Below are positions 1 through 5,689 of a DNA stretch of 5,812 bases, in pieces. The DNA comes from Anaerolineae bacterium (GTDB taxonomy: Bacteria; Chloroflexota; Anaerolineae; UBA1429): positions 1 to 5,812 of the forward strand of contig JAFGLK010000406.1 in assembly GCA_016928125.1 (NCBI GenBank), in the 5' to 3' direction. How positions within the stretch are numbered: position 1 is the stretch's first letter; the number at the start of each line of letters is the position of its first letter. The translations under genes were made by a program, and so were the position numbers. Under the pieces are notes generated by a model. That model saw only the letters and a list, made by a program, of their open reading frames with translations. It did no database searches and had not been told where the DNA came from.

Positions 1-1
1 G

Positions 2-1747
2 CGCGCCAAGCGCGATGGCTTCTCGGACCGATATCTGGCCCTGTTGTTGGACTCCACCGAGCCTGCCATTCGGGAGCAGCGCAAGGCGTTGGGCCTGGTG
101 CAAGGCTGGCATCCTGTACCGGTGAGCGGCGTGGAGGATGCCGCCTACTACTACTCCACGTACAATGCCCCTGACGCCGTCGGGCGCTCCGATCGGCGCA
201 AGGTGATGATCCTGGGCGGCGGCCCGAACCGGATCGGGCAGGGGATCGAGTTCGACTATTGCTGCGTCCATGCCGCGTTTGCTCTGCGCGACGAGGGCTA
301 TGAGACCATCATGGTGAACTGCAACCCCGAGACGGTCTCGACCGACTATGATACCTCGGACAAGCTCTACTTTGAGCCCCTTACGGTCGAGGATGTGCTC
401 AGCATCTATGAGAAGGAGCGTCCGGAGGGGGTGATCGTGCAGTTCGGCGGGCAGACGCCGCTCAACATCGCCCAAGAGCTGGCTGACGCCGGCGTGCATG
501 TGCTGGGCACCACCCCCGAGGTGATCGCGTTGGCGGAGGACCGCGATCTGTTCCGCAAGATGATGGAGCGCATGGGCATTCCCATGCCCGAGTCGGGGAT
601 GGCGAGCTCCGTGGAGGAAGCGCTGACCATCGCCGATCGCATCGGCTATCCCGTGATGGTGCGCCCCAGCTTTGTGTTGGGTGGTCGCGCCATGGAGGTG
701 GTGCGCGACGAGGAGATGCTGTGCGAATATGTGGCCGCCGCCGTGGATGTGAGCCCAGAGCGACCGATCCTGATCGACCGCTTTTTGCAGAATGCGCTAG
801 AGACCGAGGCCGATGCCTTGTCGGATGGGACGCAAGCCTATGTGCCCGCCGTGATGGAGCACATCGAGCTGGCGGGCATTCACTCGGGCGACTCGGCGTG
901 CGTGATCCCGCCCGTATCGATTCCACAGAAGCATCTGGATACGATCTACGCCTACACCGAGCGGGTCGCCCGCGAGTTGGGTGTGGTCGGGTTGATCAAT
1001 GTGCAATACGCCATCGAGAACGATGTCGTGTATGTGCTGGAGGCGAACCCGCGCGCCTCGCGCACGGTGCCGTTGGTGTCCAAGGTGGGCGGGTTGAACA
1101 TGGCCCGCATCGCGACCCAACTGATGCTCGGCCGGAAGCTGGCCGATCTCGACCTCCGGCCGCGCAAGATCCCCTACTATGGCGTCAAAGAGTCTGTGTT
1201 TCCCTTTAACATGTACCCTGAGGTGGATCCATTGCTGGGCCCCGAGATGCGCTCCACCGGCGAGGTGCTGGGCCTGGCCGATTCGTTCGGGCTGGCCTTT
1301 TTCAAAGCGGAGGAGGCGGCGAGCCCGCCGCTGCCCACCCGGGGAACGGTATTGCTCAGCATCGCTGAGAAGAATAGCCAGGTGGCCGAGATCGGCGAAG
1401 CATTCCAGGCGCTGGGCTTCAAGATCCGCGCGACGGAGGGCACCCAACGCTACCTGGCGGAGCACGGTGTAGTCGCCGAGCGGATCCACAAACTGGGCGA
1501 GGGACGTCCCGACATCGTGGACGAGATCGTCAACAAGAGCATCCATCTGGTGATCAACACGCCCATCGGGCGCCGTAGCCAGATCGACGACTCGTACATC
1601 CGCAAGGCGGCGATCAAGTACAAGGTGCCTTACATCACGACGCTGGCTGCGGCGTTGGCGGCTGCCAAGGGGATTGCGGCCAGTCAAGGGGGTTACGGCG
1701 GCGTCAAGCCACTCCAGGCGTACCATCAGGAGATCGTCCTGGAATAG
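2..1747 (+). CDS. carB: Carbamoyl-phosphate synthase large subunit, C-terminal part (5' truncated)
   Basis: Catalyses the ATP-dependent formation of carbamoyl phosphate for pyrimidine and arginine synthesis, using ammonia channelled from the small subunit CarA, in the cytoplasm. The frame is open from base 2, so the gene enters from the left; 581 residues are visible of the roughly 1,070 usual for the family. The visible part starts near the end of the oligomerisation domain (KRDGFSDRYLA). Counting from base 2, the second ATP-grasp unit follows, with LGGGPNRIGQGIEFDYCC near residues 70-88, MVNCNPETVSTDYDTSD near 102-118, VRPSFVLGGRAMEVV near 219-233 and EANPRASRTVPLVSK at 347-361. The MGS-like regulatory domain fills about residues 445-560. 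It keeps TEGT, HKLGEGRP and INTPIGRR, which match the effector pocket (T974, T977, K993 and N1015 region of E. coli CarB), so UMP-type control is plausible. No frameshift or missing catalytic motif is seen. The TTG at 44 is internal, not the start. The carbamate-forming half and any carA lie outside the window. Confidence 0.98.
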   Translation, partial: RAKRDGFSDRYLALLLDSTEPAIREQRKALGLVQGWHPVPVSGVEDAAYYYSTYNAPDAVGRSDRRKVMILGGGPNRIGQGIEFDYCCVHAAFALRDEGYETIMVNCNPETVSTDYDTSDKLYFEPLTVEDVLSIYEKERPEGVIVQFGGQTPLNIAQELADAGVHVLGTTPEVIALAEDRDLFRKMMERMGIPMPESGMASSVEEALTIADRIGYPVMVRPSFVLGGRAMEVVRDEEMLCEYVAAAVDVSPERPILIDRFLQNALETEADALSDGTQAYVPAVMEHIELAGIHSGDSACVIPPVSIPQKHLDTIYAYTERVARELGVVGLINVQYAIENDVVYVLEANPRASRTVPLVSKVGGLNMARIATQLMLGRKLADLDLRPRKIPYYGVKESVFPFNMYPEVDPLLGPEMRSTGEVLGLADSFGLAFFKAEEAASPPLPTRGTVLLSIAEKNSQVAEIGEAFQALGFKIRATEGTQRYLAEHGVVAERIHKLGEGRPDIVDEIVNKSIHLVINTPIGRRSQIDDSYIRKAAIKYKVPYITTLAAALAAAKGIAASQGGYGGVKPLQAYHQEIVLE

Positions 1748-1749
1748 TC

Positions 1750-1785
1750 GGCGGCGGATGCGTGCTGCGTTGGCGCTCCGCCGCC
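1750..1785 (+). terminator. GC stem-loop just after carB (possible terminator)
   Basis: A perfect 9-base inverted repeat, GGCGGCGGA (1750-1758) with TCCGCCGCC (1777-1785), encloses an 18-base loop and begins three bases after the carB stop. It is placed like a transcription terminator or 3'-end stabilising hairpin. No T-run follows (the next bases are CCTGGAG), so it is not a canonical intrinsic terminator. Its right arm lies inside the ppk1 promoter spacer. GC-rich sequence makes chance stems common, so confidence is low. Confidence 0.35.
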
Positions 1786-1798
1786 CCTGGAGTAAAAT
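1770..1798 (+). promoter_or_regulatory. Sigma70-like promoter for ppk1
   Basis: TTGGCG (1770-1775, 4 of 6 to TTGACA) and TAAAAT (1793-1798, 5 of 6 to TATAAT) are separated by the optimal 17 bases. TAAAAT is the only AT-rich hexamer in this GC-rich gap. Initiation is expected near base 1805, giving a leader of about 100 bases before the chosen ppk1 start. The promoter implies that ppk1 can be transcribed independently of carB. No PhoB-type direct repeat was seen next to it. Confidence 0.6.
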
Positions 1799-1810
1799 GG
1801 GGATGCGCCC

Positions 1811-1824
1811 CTGCAGCGCTGCAG
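1811..1824 (+). promoter_or_regulatory. 14-base perfect palindrome overlapping a Shine-Dalgarno sequence
   Basis: CTGCAGCGCTGCAG is a perfect palindrome starting about six bases after the predicted transcription start. As DNA it could be an operator for a dimeric regulator sitting just downstream of the promoter. As RNA it can fold into a 5-base-pair stem with a GCGC loop. Its last two bases are the first two of AGGAGG (1823-1828), so folding could partly hide that ribosome binding site. The function is not known; the symmetry and placement are what can be seen. Confidence 0.4.
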
Positions 1825-1836
1825 GAGGATCTATCC

Positions 1837-1890
1837 GTGGCCGGGTGTGGCGGCTTGGCCAAAACCGGATGCGTTTGGCCCCACGGCTAG
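1837..1890 (+). CDS. Possible 17-codon leader ORF upstream of ppk1
   Basis: AGGAGG at 1823-1828 is the strongest Shine-Dalgarno match in the carB-ppk1 gap, yet it is too far (18 bases) from the in-frame GTG at 1847 and 75 bases from the ATG used for ppk1. Eight bases after it lies a GTG that opens a short frame, MAGCGGLAKTGCVWPHG, ending in TAG at 1888-1890. That stop overlaps the ppk1 ribosome binding site, 13 bases before the ppk1 ATG, the usual arrangement for translational coupling or a regulatory leader peptide. It contains two Cys, one Trp and no run of a single amino acid, so classical attenuation is not obvious. A chance ORF is quite possible. Confidence 0.22.
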   Translation: MAGCGGLAKTGCVWPHG

Positions 1891-1894
1891 GGAG
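1889..1894 (+). promoter_or_regulatory. Ribosome binding site that decides the ppk1 start
   Basis: AGGGAG lies nine bases before ATG 1904. This supports ATG 1904 as the ppk1 start over the in-frame GTG at 1847, which has no Shine-Dalgarno sequence at a normal distance. Confidence 0.6.
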
Positions 1895-1903
1895 CGTGAT
1901 GCG

Positions 1904-4096
1904 ATGACACACACGTTCGGGACCTTTTCCTTGCCCAAGGCCGTTTCCCCGCGCCCTGTCCCCGAGGGTGCCCCTCTGGATCATCCAGCGCTCTACTTTA
2001 ACCAAGAGCTGAGCTGGATTGATTTCAACTGGCGTGTGTTGGCGTTGGCTCTGGATGCCAGCATGCCTCTGCTCGAACGCGTGCGCTTTGTCGCCATCAC
2101 GGCTGGCAACCTGGATGAGTTCACGCAAAAGCGCGTCGGCGGGCTCAAGCGTCAGGCGGCGGCGGATGTGCGCGCCCTCTCGTCGGATGGACGCACGTCG
2201 ACAGAGCAACTGAGCCTCATCGCGAGGACAGCTCACCTCATGCACCAGACCATGACCGAGGTCTGGGAGAAGATGCTCAAACCGGCTCTGCGCGACGAGG
2301 CCGGGGTGATCGTTTGTGATTACGCCGACCTGACCCAGCGTCAGCGCGCCGTGCTGCATGAGCGATTTCAGACGCACATCTTCCCGATCCTGACCCCTCT
2401 GGCTGTGGATCCTGGGCGGCCGTTTCCATTTATCTCCAACCTCAGCCTTTCGCTGGCCGTGCTGGTGCGCAATCCGGTGCGGGGCGCGACCCACTTTGCG
2501 CGGCTCAAGGTGCCCACCAGCATCAAGCGCTGGCTTTCGGTGGAGCAGGAGGGCAAGGAGGCTGTCTGTTGGGTTCCGGTCGAGCAGGTCATCGCCCGGC
2601 ATGTCGACGAGCTCTTTCGCGGCATGGAGGTGGTCGGTGTGTACCCTTTTCGCGTCACGCGCAACGCCGACCTGAACCGCGATGAGGAGGAAGCCGAGGA
2701 TCTGCTGGCGCTCATCTCGGATGAGCTCCGCGATCGGCGTTCGGCCCCAGTGGTGCGCCTAGAGATCGCCAAAGGCATGCCGGGGCACGTGCGGCGGCTT
2801 CTCATGGGTCAGCTGGGCCTGGAAGCCGATGATCTGTATGAAGTCGAAGGGTTGCTCGATCTCACGGGGTGTTACCAGATTGCCGACCTGGATCTGCCGA
2901 TGCATCGATTCAGGCCCTGGGATCCGGTGATACCGATGCGTTTGATGAGCAACGAGAGAGATGGGTCGGGAGAGACCATCTTTGCCATCATGCGCCAGGG
3001 AGATCTGCTGGTGCATCACCCCTACGATTCCTTCGGGGGCAGCGTGCAGCGTCTGGTCGAGGAGGCCTCCGCGGACAGGCAGGTGCTGGCCATCAAGCAG
3101 ACGATCTACCGCACATCGGACGAGTCGCCCGTGGTGGAGGCGCTGATGGAGGCGGCGCGCAACGGCAAGCAGGTGGCCGTGCTGGTCGAGATCAAGGCCC
3201 GCTTTGATGAGGCCAACAACATCGAATGGGGCAAGATGCTTGAGGATGCCGGGGTGCATGTCACCTATGGACTGGTGGGCCTCAAAACCCACGCCAAGAT
3301 CCTGCTGATCGTGCGCCGAGAGGGCGAGGCGCTGCGCACCTATTGCCATGTGGGCACCGGCAACTATCATCCCAAGACGGCGCGGCTCTACACCGACCTT
3401 GGCCTGCTGACCTGTGACCCGGCGATCGGCGATGATCTGGTGGGCCTGTTCCATCATCTGACGGGCTATTCGCCCGGTGAGGTCTACACCAAACTGATCG
3501 TCTCGCCCCGAGATATGCGCGAGGCCTTCTATCGGCTGATTCATGAGGAGGTCGCCTCACATGAGGCGCACGGCACGGGCCACATCATCGCCAAGATGAA
3601 CGCGCTGGACGATGTGGGCATCATCCAGGAGCTCTATCGCGCGTCGCAGGCGGGCGTGAAGGTCGATCTGATCGTGCGTGGGCATTCCTGTCTGCGCCCT
3701 GGGCTGCCTGGATTTAGCGACAATATCCGCCTCGTCAGCATTCTGGGGCGCTTTCTTGAGCACGATCGCCTGTTCTGGTTTGCCAACAACGGCGAGCCGA
3801 AGGTCTACTTTGGCAGCGCAGACTGGCGCAGACGCAACCTGCAGGAGCGGGTCGAGGCGGTCGTGCCCGTGGAAGACCCGGCCCTCAAGGCTCGTCTGAA
3901 GCAGGTGTTGGACGATGCGCTCGCGGACAATGTGCTGGCCTGGGATATGGATGCCGAAGGTCGCTATGTACGTCGGCGGCCCGACGGGCAGGCTGCGGAG
4001 CGGAATCTGCAAGAGGGACTGATGTCGCGCGCCCTGACGCGAGGGGAATGCGAGCAGGTGGCCCGCAGAGCCCGCCGCGGCCGCAAGAAACGCTGA
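1904..4096 (+). CDS. ppk1: Polyphosphate kinase 1 (PPK1)
   Basis: Reversibly transfers the gamma-phosphate of ATP onto inorganic polyphosphate, forming an energy and phosphate store; in other bacteria the enzyme is often membrane-associated. The product is 730 residues, close to the usual 690-740. Order of parts: the N-terminal helical domain (YFNQELSWIDFNWRVL, then GNLDEFTQKRVGGLK), the head domain, and two phospholipase-D-like catalytic domains. Catalytic histidines are H463 in LKTHAK, which carries the phosphoenzyme in the family, and H620 in FLEHDR. Their spacing of 157 equals H435-H592 of E. coli. R403 (IYRTS) and R433 (KARFDE) match the E. coli Mg/phosphate-site arginines R375 and R405. 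GTGNYHPKTARLYTDLGLLT and the SADWRRRNLQERVE block are also intact. The protein ends in a basic tail (ARRARRGRKKR) that could bind polyphosphate or acidic partners; that is inference. The start at ATG 1904 has AGGGAG nine bases upstream; GTG 1847 would add 19 residues. No ppx or pho gene is adjacent. Confidence 0.97.
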   Translation: MTHTFGTFSLPKAVSPRPVPEGAPLDHPALYFNQELSWIDFNWRVLALALDASMPLLERVRFVAITAGNLDEFTQKRVGGLKRQAAADVRALSSDGRTSTEQLSLIARTAHLMHQTMTEVWEKMLKPALRDEAGVIVCDYADLTQRQRAVLHERFQTHIFPILTPLAVDPGRPFPFISNLSLSLAVLVRNPVRGATHFARLKVPTSIKRWLSVEQEGKEAVCWVPVEQVIARHVDELFRGMEVVGVYPFRVTRNADLNRDEEEAEDLLALISDELRDRRSAPVVRLEIAKGMPGHVRRLLMGQLGLEADDLYEVEGLLDLTGCYQIADLDLPMHRFRPWDPVIPMRLMSNERDGSGETIFAIMRQGDLLVHHPYDSFGGSVQRLVEEASADRQVLAIKQTIYRTSDESPVVEALMEAARNGKQVAVLVEIKARFDEANNIEWGKMLEDAGVHVTYGLVGLKTHAKILLIVRREGEALRTYCHVGTGNYHPKTARLYTDLGLLTCDPAIGDDLVGLFHHLTGYSPGEVYTKLIVSPRDMREAFYRLIHEEVASHEAHGTGHIIAKMNALDDVGIIQELYRASQAGVKVDLIVRGHSCLRPGLPGFSDNIRLVSILGRFLEHDRLFWFANNGEPKVYFGSADWRRRNLQERVEAVVPVEDPALKARLKQVLDDALADNVLAWDMDAEGRYVRRRPDGQAAERNLQEGLMSRALTRGECEQVARRARRGRKKR

Positions 4097-4123
4097 GCCG
4101 AAGGCCCTCAGGAGCCTCTCGGC
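4097..4123 (+). terminator. Stem-loop immediately after ppk1
   Basis: GCCGAAGGC (4097-4105) pairs with GCCT-C-TCGGC (4114-4123), making nine base pairs with one bulged C and an 8-base loop. It begins directly after the ppk1 TGA. The position suits a transcript end or an RNA-protecting hairpin. No T-run follows, so intrinsic termination here is uncertain. Confidence 0.4.
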
Positions 4124-4138
4124 GTAGGCCAGGAGGTC

Positions 4139-4171
4139 ATCCTCCCGGAGCTCTCGGGCCCCCGGGAGGAT
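4139..4171. terminator. 10-base perfect inverted repeat between convergent genes
   Basis: ATCCTCCCGG (4139-4148) and CCGGGAGGAT (4162-4171) form a perfect 10-base stem around a 13-base loop. It ends eight bases before the stop codon of the minus-strand SDR gene, so it would be the first structure transcribed after that gene. It could equally act on read-through from ppk1. Neither flank has a T-run, so a bidirectional hairpin barrier is a better description than a canonical terminator. Confidence 0.5.
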
Positions 4172-4179
4172 CGAGAACG

Positions 4180-4989
4180 CTAGGCCGCGAGCCAGCCCCC
4201 ATCCACGGGCAACACGTGGCCGTTCACCATATCGGAGGCATCGGAGGCCAGGAACACCACGGGCCCGAAATAGTCCTCCAGTTCCGCGGTGCGCTTCATG
4301 GGGATGCGACCCAACACCCAGTTGCGCGTCTTGGGATCGTTGAGCGATGGCGCGGCCATCGCCGTGCGCGTGAAGGTGGGCGCAATGCCATTGACGTTGA
4401 TGCCCAATGGCCCCCACTCGATGGCGAGCGAATGGGTGAGCTGGTTCACGGCGCCCTTGCTGGGAGCGTAGGCTAGATCGCCAGCGCGCCCCTGAAATCC
4501 GCGCACCGAGGAGATGTTGATGATTTTGCCCTTGCCCTGCTCCAGCATGACCTGGCCCACCGCCTTGCAGGTGAGCACCAGCGATTTGAGGTTCACGTCG
4601 ATCACGCGCTGCCAGGCATCCATGTCGAACTCGACGCTGGGCTGCAGGTGCACGATCCCCTGGCTGTTGACCAGGATGTCGATGCGACCATAGGTCTCCA
4701 GCATGTGATCGACCATGGCCTCGACCTGTTCCTCATCGGTCACGTCGGCGGCAAAGTAGCTGCCCTGGCGGCCCATATCCGTGATGGCCTGGGCGGTGTC
4801 CTCCAGCCCCGCCGGCCCGCGACCCACGATGCAGACGTCGGCGCCAGCCGCCGCCAACGCCATGGCCATGGCCTGACCGATCCCGCGCGTGCCGCCCACG
4901 ACCAGCGCCGCCCGGCCCTCCAGGCTGAAGCGTCCCGGCGTGGTGGGCGCCAGTTGCTTGAGTTTGTCCAGTTCGTTCAACTCGGACAT
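4180..4989 (-). CDS. Short-chain dehydrogenase/reductase, classical SDR
   Basis: Cytoplasmic NAD(P)-dependent alcohol/ketone oxidoreductase of 269 residues. The Rossmann fold has the dinucleotide motif GGTRGIG at 32-38, DV at 82-83 for the adenine ring, and NSQG at 108-111 where NNAG is usual. The catalytic tetrad is complete: N133, S161, Y174 and K178 (YAPSK). VDGGWLA near 262-268 closes the fold. R35 and R57 after strand 2 hint at NADP preference (inference). The overall pattern (ALVVGGTRGIG, FLASDASDMVNG, VDGGWLA) resembles gluconate 5-dehydrogenase, KduD-type and FabG-type enzymes; the SDR family does not reveal the substrate, so no symbol is given. About 20 residues precede the core, longer than most. 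The start is firm: GGAGGG five bases upstream, one base after the stop of the PPC gene, so the two are probably co-transcribed and translationally coupled. The first Thr of the TGxxxGIG motif is Val31. Confidence 0.93.
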   Translation of the reverse strand: MSELNELDKLKQLAPTTPGRFSLEGRAALVVGGTRGIGQAMAMALAAAGADVCIVGRGPAGLEDTAQAITDMGRQGSYFAADVTDEEQVEAMVDHMLETYGRIDILVNSQGIVHLQPSVEFDMDAWQRVIDVNLKSLVLTCKAVGQVMLEQGKGKIINISSVRGFQGRAGDLAYAPSKGAVNQLTHSLAIEWGPLGINVNGIAPTFTRTAMAAPSLNDPKTRNWVLGRIPMKRTAELEDYFGPVVFLASDASDMVNGHVLPVDGGWLAA

Positions 4990-4990
4990 C

Positions 4991-5434
4991 CTAGCCCTCC
5001 GCCTCGACGATGTCGATCAAGCCAGTCTGCGGGTCACGCTGCCGCGCGGTCTTGACGCCGTCCAGCACGATCACGCCCAGCTCCACTCGAAAGAGACAGC
5101 GCGAGCCCTCCTCCAGATGGCCGACGTACTGCTTGTCGTTCTGCACATCGTCCACGACGACGTGCAGGTGGGGCTCGCCGCCGGCCACGGAGCCCTGCAG
5201 CGAACCGACCTCGATGGGTCCCTCGAGCGTAAAGTAGCGTTCTCCGGGGGGCAATGTGGTGCCGGTGATCGTGTGCAGCTTGCAGATGTCGAACGAGCCG
5301 ATGCCGGCCACGACCAGCGCGGCATCCACCCCCTCGGCCTTGAACAGCTCGCGCAGTTCCTCGATGATATAGTCGCCCATGCGAAACGACACCATCCATG
5401 TGCGTGTGGCGCCAGGCGCCTTGATGCAGATCAT
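4991..5434 (-). CDS. PPC/DUF296 domain protein, stand-alone
   Basis: A 147-residue protein that is essentially one PPC (plant and prokaryote conserved, DUF296) domain. In plants this domain is joined to AT-hooks in AHL DNA-binding proteins; bacterial stand-alone members mostly lack an assigned function and known structures are trimers. Visible family features: FRMGDYIIEELRELFKAEGV (17-36), VVAGIGSF (41-48), the GPIEVGSLQGSVA block (72-84), the HLH pair H89 and H91, and GHL with H106. These His residues occupy the conserved, possibly metal- or ligand-binding positions. The family's usual GGHL is VGHL here. No AT-hook, signal peptide or membrane segment is seen, so a cytoplasmic protein is likely. 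ATG 5434 is chosen because GGAGGA lies six bases upstream; the in-frame ATG at 5449 would add five residues and has no comparable site. It is the first gene of the two-gene operon with the SDR. A small-molecule sensor, chaperone or lyase-like partner role is possible but unproven. Confidence 0.85.
   Translation of the reverse strand: MICIKAPGATRTWMVSFRMGDYIIEELRELFKAEGVDAALVVAGIGSFDICKLHTITGTTLPPGERYFTLEGPIEVGSLQGSVAGGEPHLHVVVDDVQNDKQYVGHLEEGSRCLFRVELGVIVLDGVKTARQRDPQTGLIDIVEAEG
4995..5000 (-). promoter_or_regulatory. Ribosome binding site of the SDR gene, inside the PPC gene
   Basis: Read on the minus strand, GGAGGG lies five bases before the SDR ATG and within the last codons of the preceding PPC gene. 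The intercistronic gap is a single base, so ribosomes finishing the PPC gene end on the SDR start site. Confidence 0.7.
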
Positions 5435-5440
5435 CGTCGT

Positions 5441-5446
5441 TCCTCC
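5441..5446 (-). promoter_or_regulatory. Ribosome binding site that decides the PPC gene start
   Basis: GGAGGA on the minus strand sits six bases before ATG 5434 and overlaps the codons that an ATG at 5449 would translate. It therefore favours the shorter, 147-residue product. Confidence 0.65.
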
Positions 5447-5470
5447 CATCTCTAGTGCTGATGTCGTGTG

Positions 5471-5500
5471 AGTCTAACACAGGCAACGCGTGCACGTCAA
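5471..5500 (-). promoter_or_regulatory. Promoter for the PPC-SDR operon
   Basis: On the minus strand TTGACG (5495-5500, 5 of 6 to consensus) is followed after 18 bases by TAGACT (5471-5476, 4 of 6). TGT directly precedes the -10, giving an extended -10 TGnTAnnnT. Initiation near 5464 leaves a leader of about 30 bases ending at the GGAGGA ribosome binding site. Confidence 0.6.
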
Positions 5501-5516
5501 CCACGATCCCCATGGG
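5489..5516. promoter_or_regulatory. Two 8-base palindromes at the divergent promoters (possible operators)
   Basis: CGTGCACG (5489-5496) overlaps the -35 of the minus-strand promoter, and CCCATGGG (5509-5516) lies between the two -35 boxes. Symmetric sites between back-to-back promoters are typical operator positions for a regulator controlling both directions. Eight-base palindromes also arise by chance, and no regulator gene is in the window. Confidence 0.25.
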
Positions 5517-5533
5517 TGAGCGCGCATTGGCCC

Positions 5534-5562
5534 TTGACAGGCTGCGGTCAGGTCGCGATAAT
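5534..5562 (+). promoter_or_regulatory. Strong sigma70-like promoter for the LarA-like gene
   Basis: A perfect TTGACA (5534-5539) and GATAAT (5557-5562, 5 of 6) are separated by exactly 17 bases. This is the best promoter match in the window. Initiation is expected near 5569. It faces away from the PPC-SDR promoter, with 33 bases between the two -35 boxes. Confidence 0.75.
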
Positions 5563-5568
5563 GCCCCC

Positions 5569-5689
5569 AATTGCGCCCCGGCCTGCGAGGGGCTCGTCGC
5601 CCGAACTCGAGTCCGCGTGAGGTCCAGGCCGCCCGACTGGCGGGCGAGCGAGATCGGCGCTAGCTCGATGGGCCTAGAGAGAAGGGATC
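5569..5689 (+). promoter_or_regulatory. Structured 5' leader of the LarA-like gene
   Basis: About 120 bases lie between the predicted transcription start and the ATG, long for this compact region. Possible stems include GCCCC/GGGGC (5575-5579 with 5589-5593), CGCCCG/CGGGCG around a 5-base loop (5630-5646), and an outer AGGCC/GGCCT pair (5626-5630 with 5671-5675) that brings the second hairpin close to the ribosome binding region. I cannot match it to a known riboswitch class. High GC makes some pairing inevitable, so a regulatory role is only a possibility. Confidence 0.3.

Noticed and set aside
1847..1903. GTG start for ppk1 adding 19 residues
   Set aside because: No Shine-Dalgarno sequence lies at a normal distance (AGGAGG is 18 bases away), whereas ATG 1904 has AGGGAG nine bases upstream. 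The extra residues do not resemble the PPK1 N-terminus.
1748..1903. PhoB-type box upstream of ppk1
   Set aside because: Phosphate control is common for ppk genes, but I see no pair of CTGTCAT-like repeats in this gap.
797..2602. 601-codon open frame on the minus strand across carB and ppk1
   Set aside because: It lies antisense to two unmistakable genes, spans their intergenic gap, and its product is rich in Arg, His and Gln without any recognisable domain. Long antisense frames are expected in GC-rich genes.
3557..4417. 286-codon minus-strand frame over the ends of ppk1 and the SDR gene
   Set aside because: It overlaps ppk1 on the opposite strand and the SDR gene in another frame, and its product has no family resemblance. 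It is a composition shadow.
5435..5449. ATG at 5449 as the start of the PPC gene
   Set aside because: The added codons contain the GGAGGA ribosome site that is correctly spaced for ATG 5434, and no comparable site precedes 5449.
4648..5455. Plus-strand frames over the SDR and PPC genes (4648-5055 and 4889-5455)
   Set aside because: They are antisense to genes with clear families, intact motifs and good ribosome sites, and show no domain of their own.
5569..5689. Known riboswitch, for example a nickel/cobalt type, before the LarA-like gene
   Set aside because: The gene's likely nickel cofactor makes it tempting, but I cannot find the conserved core of a known class by eye, so it is listed only as a structured leader.
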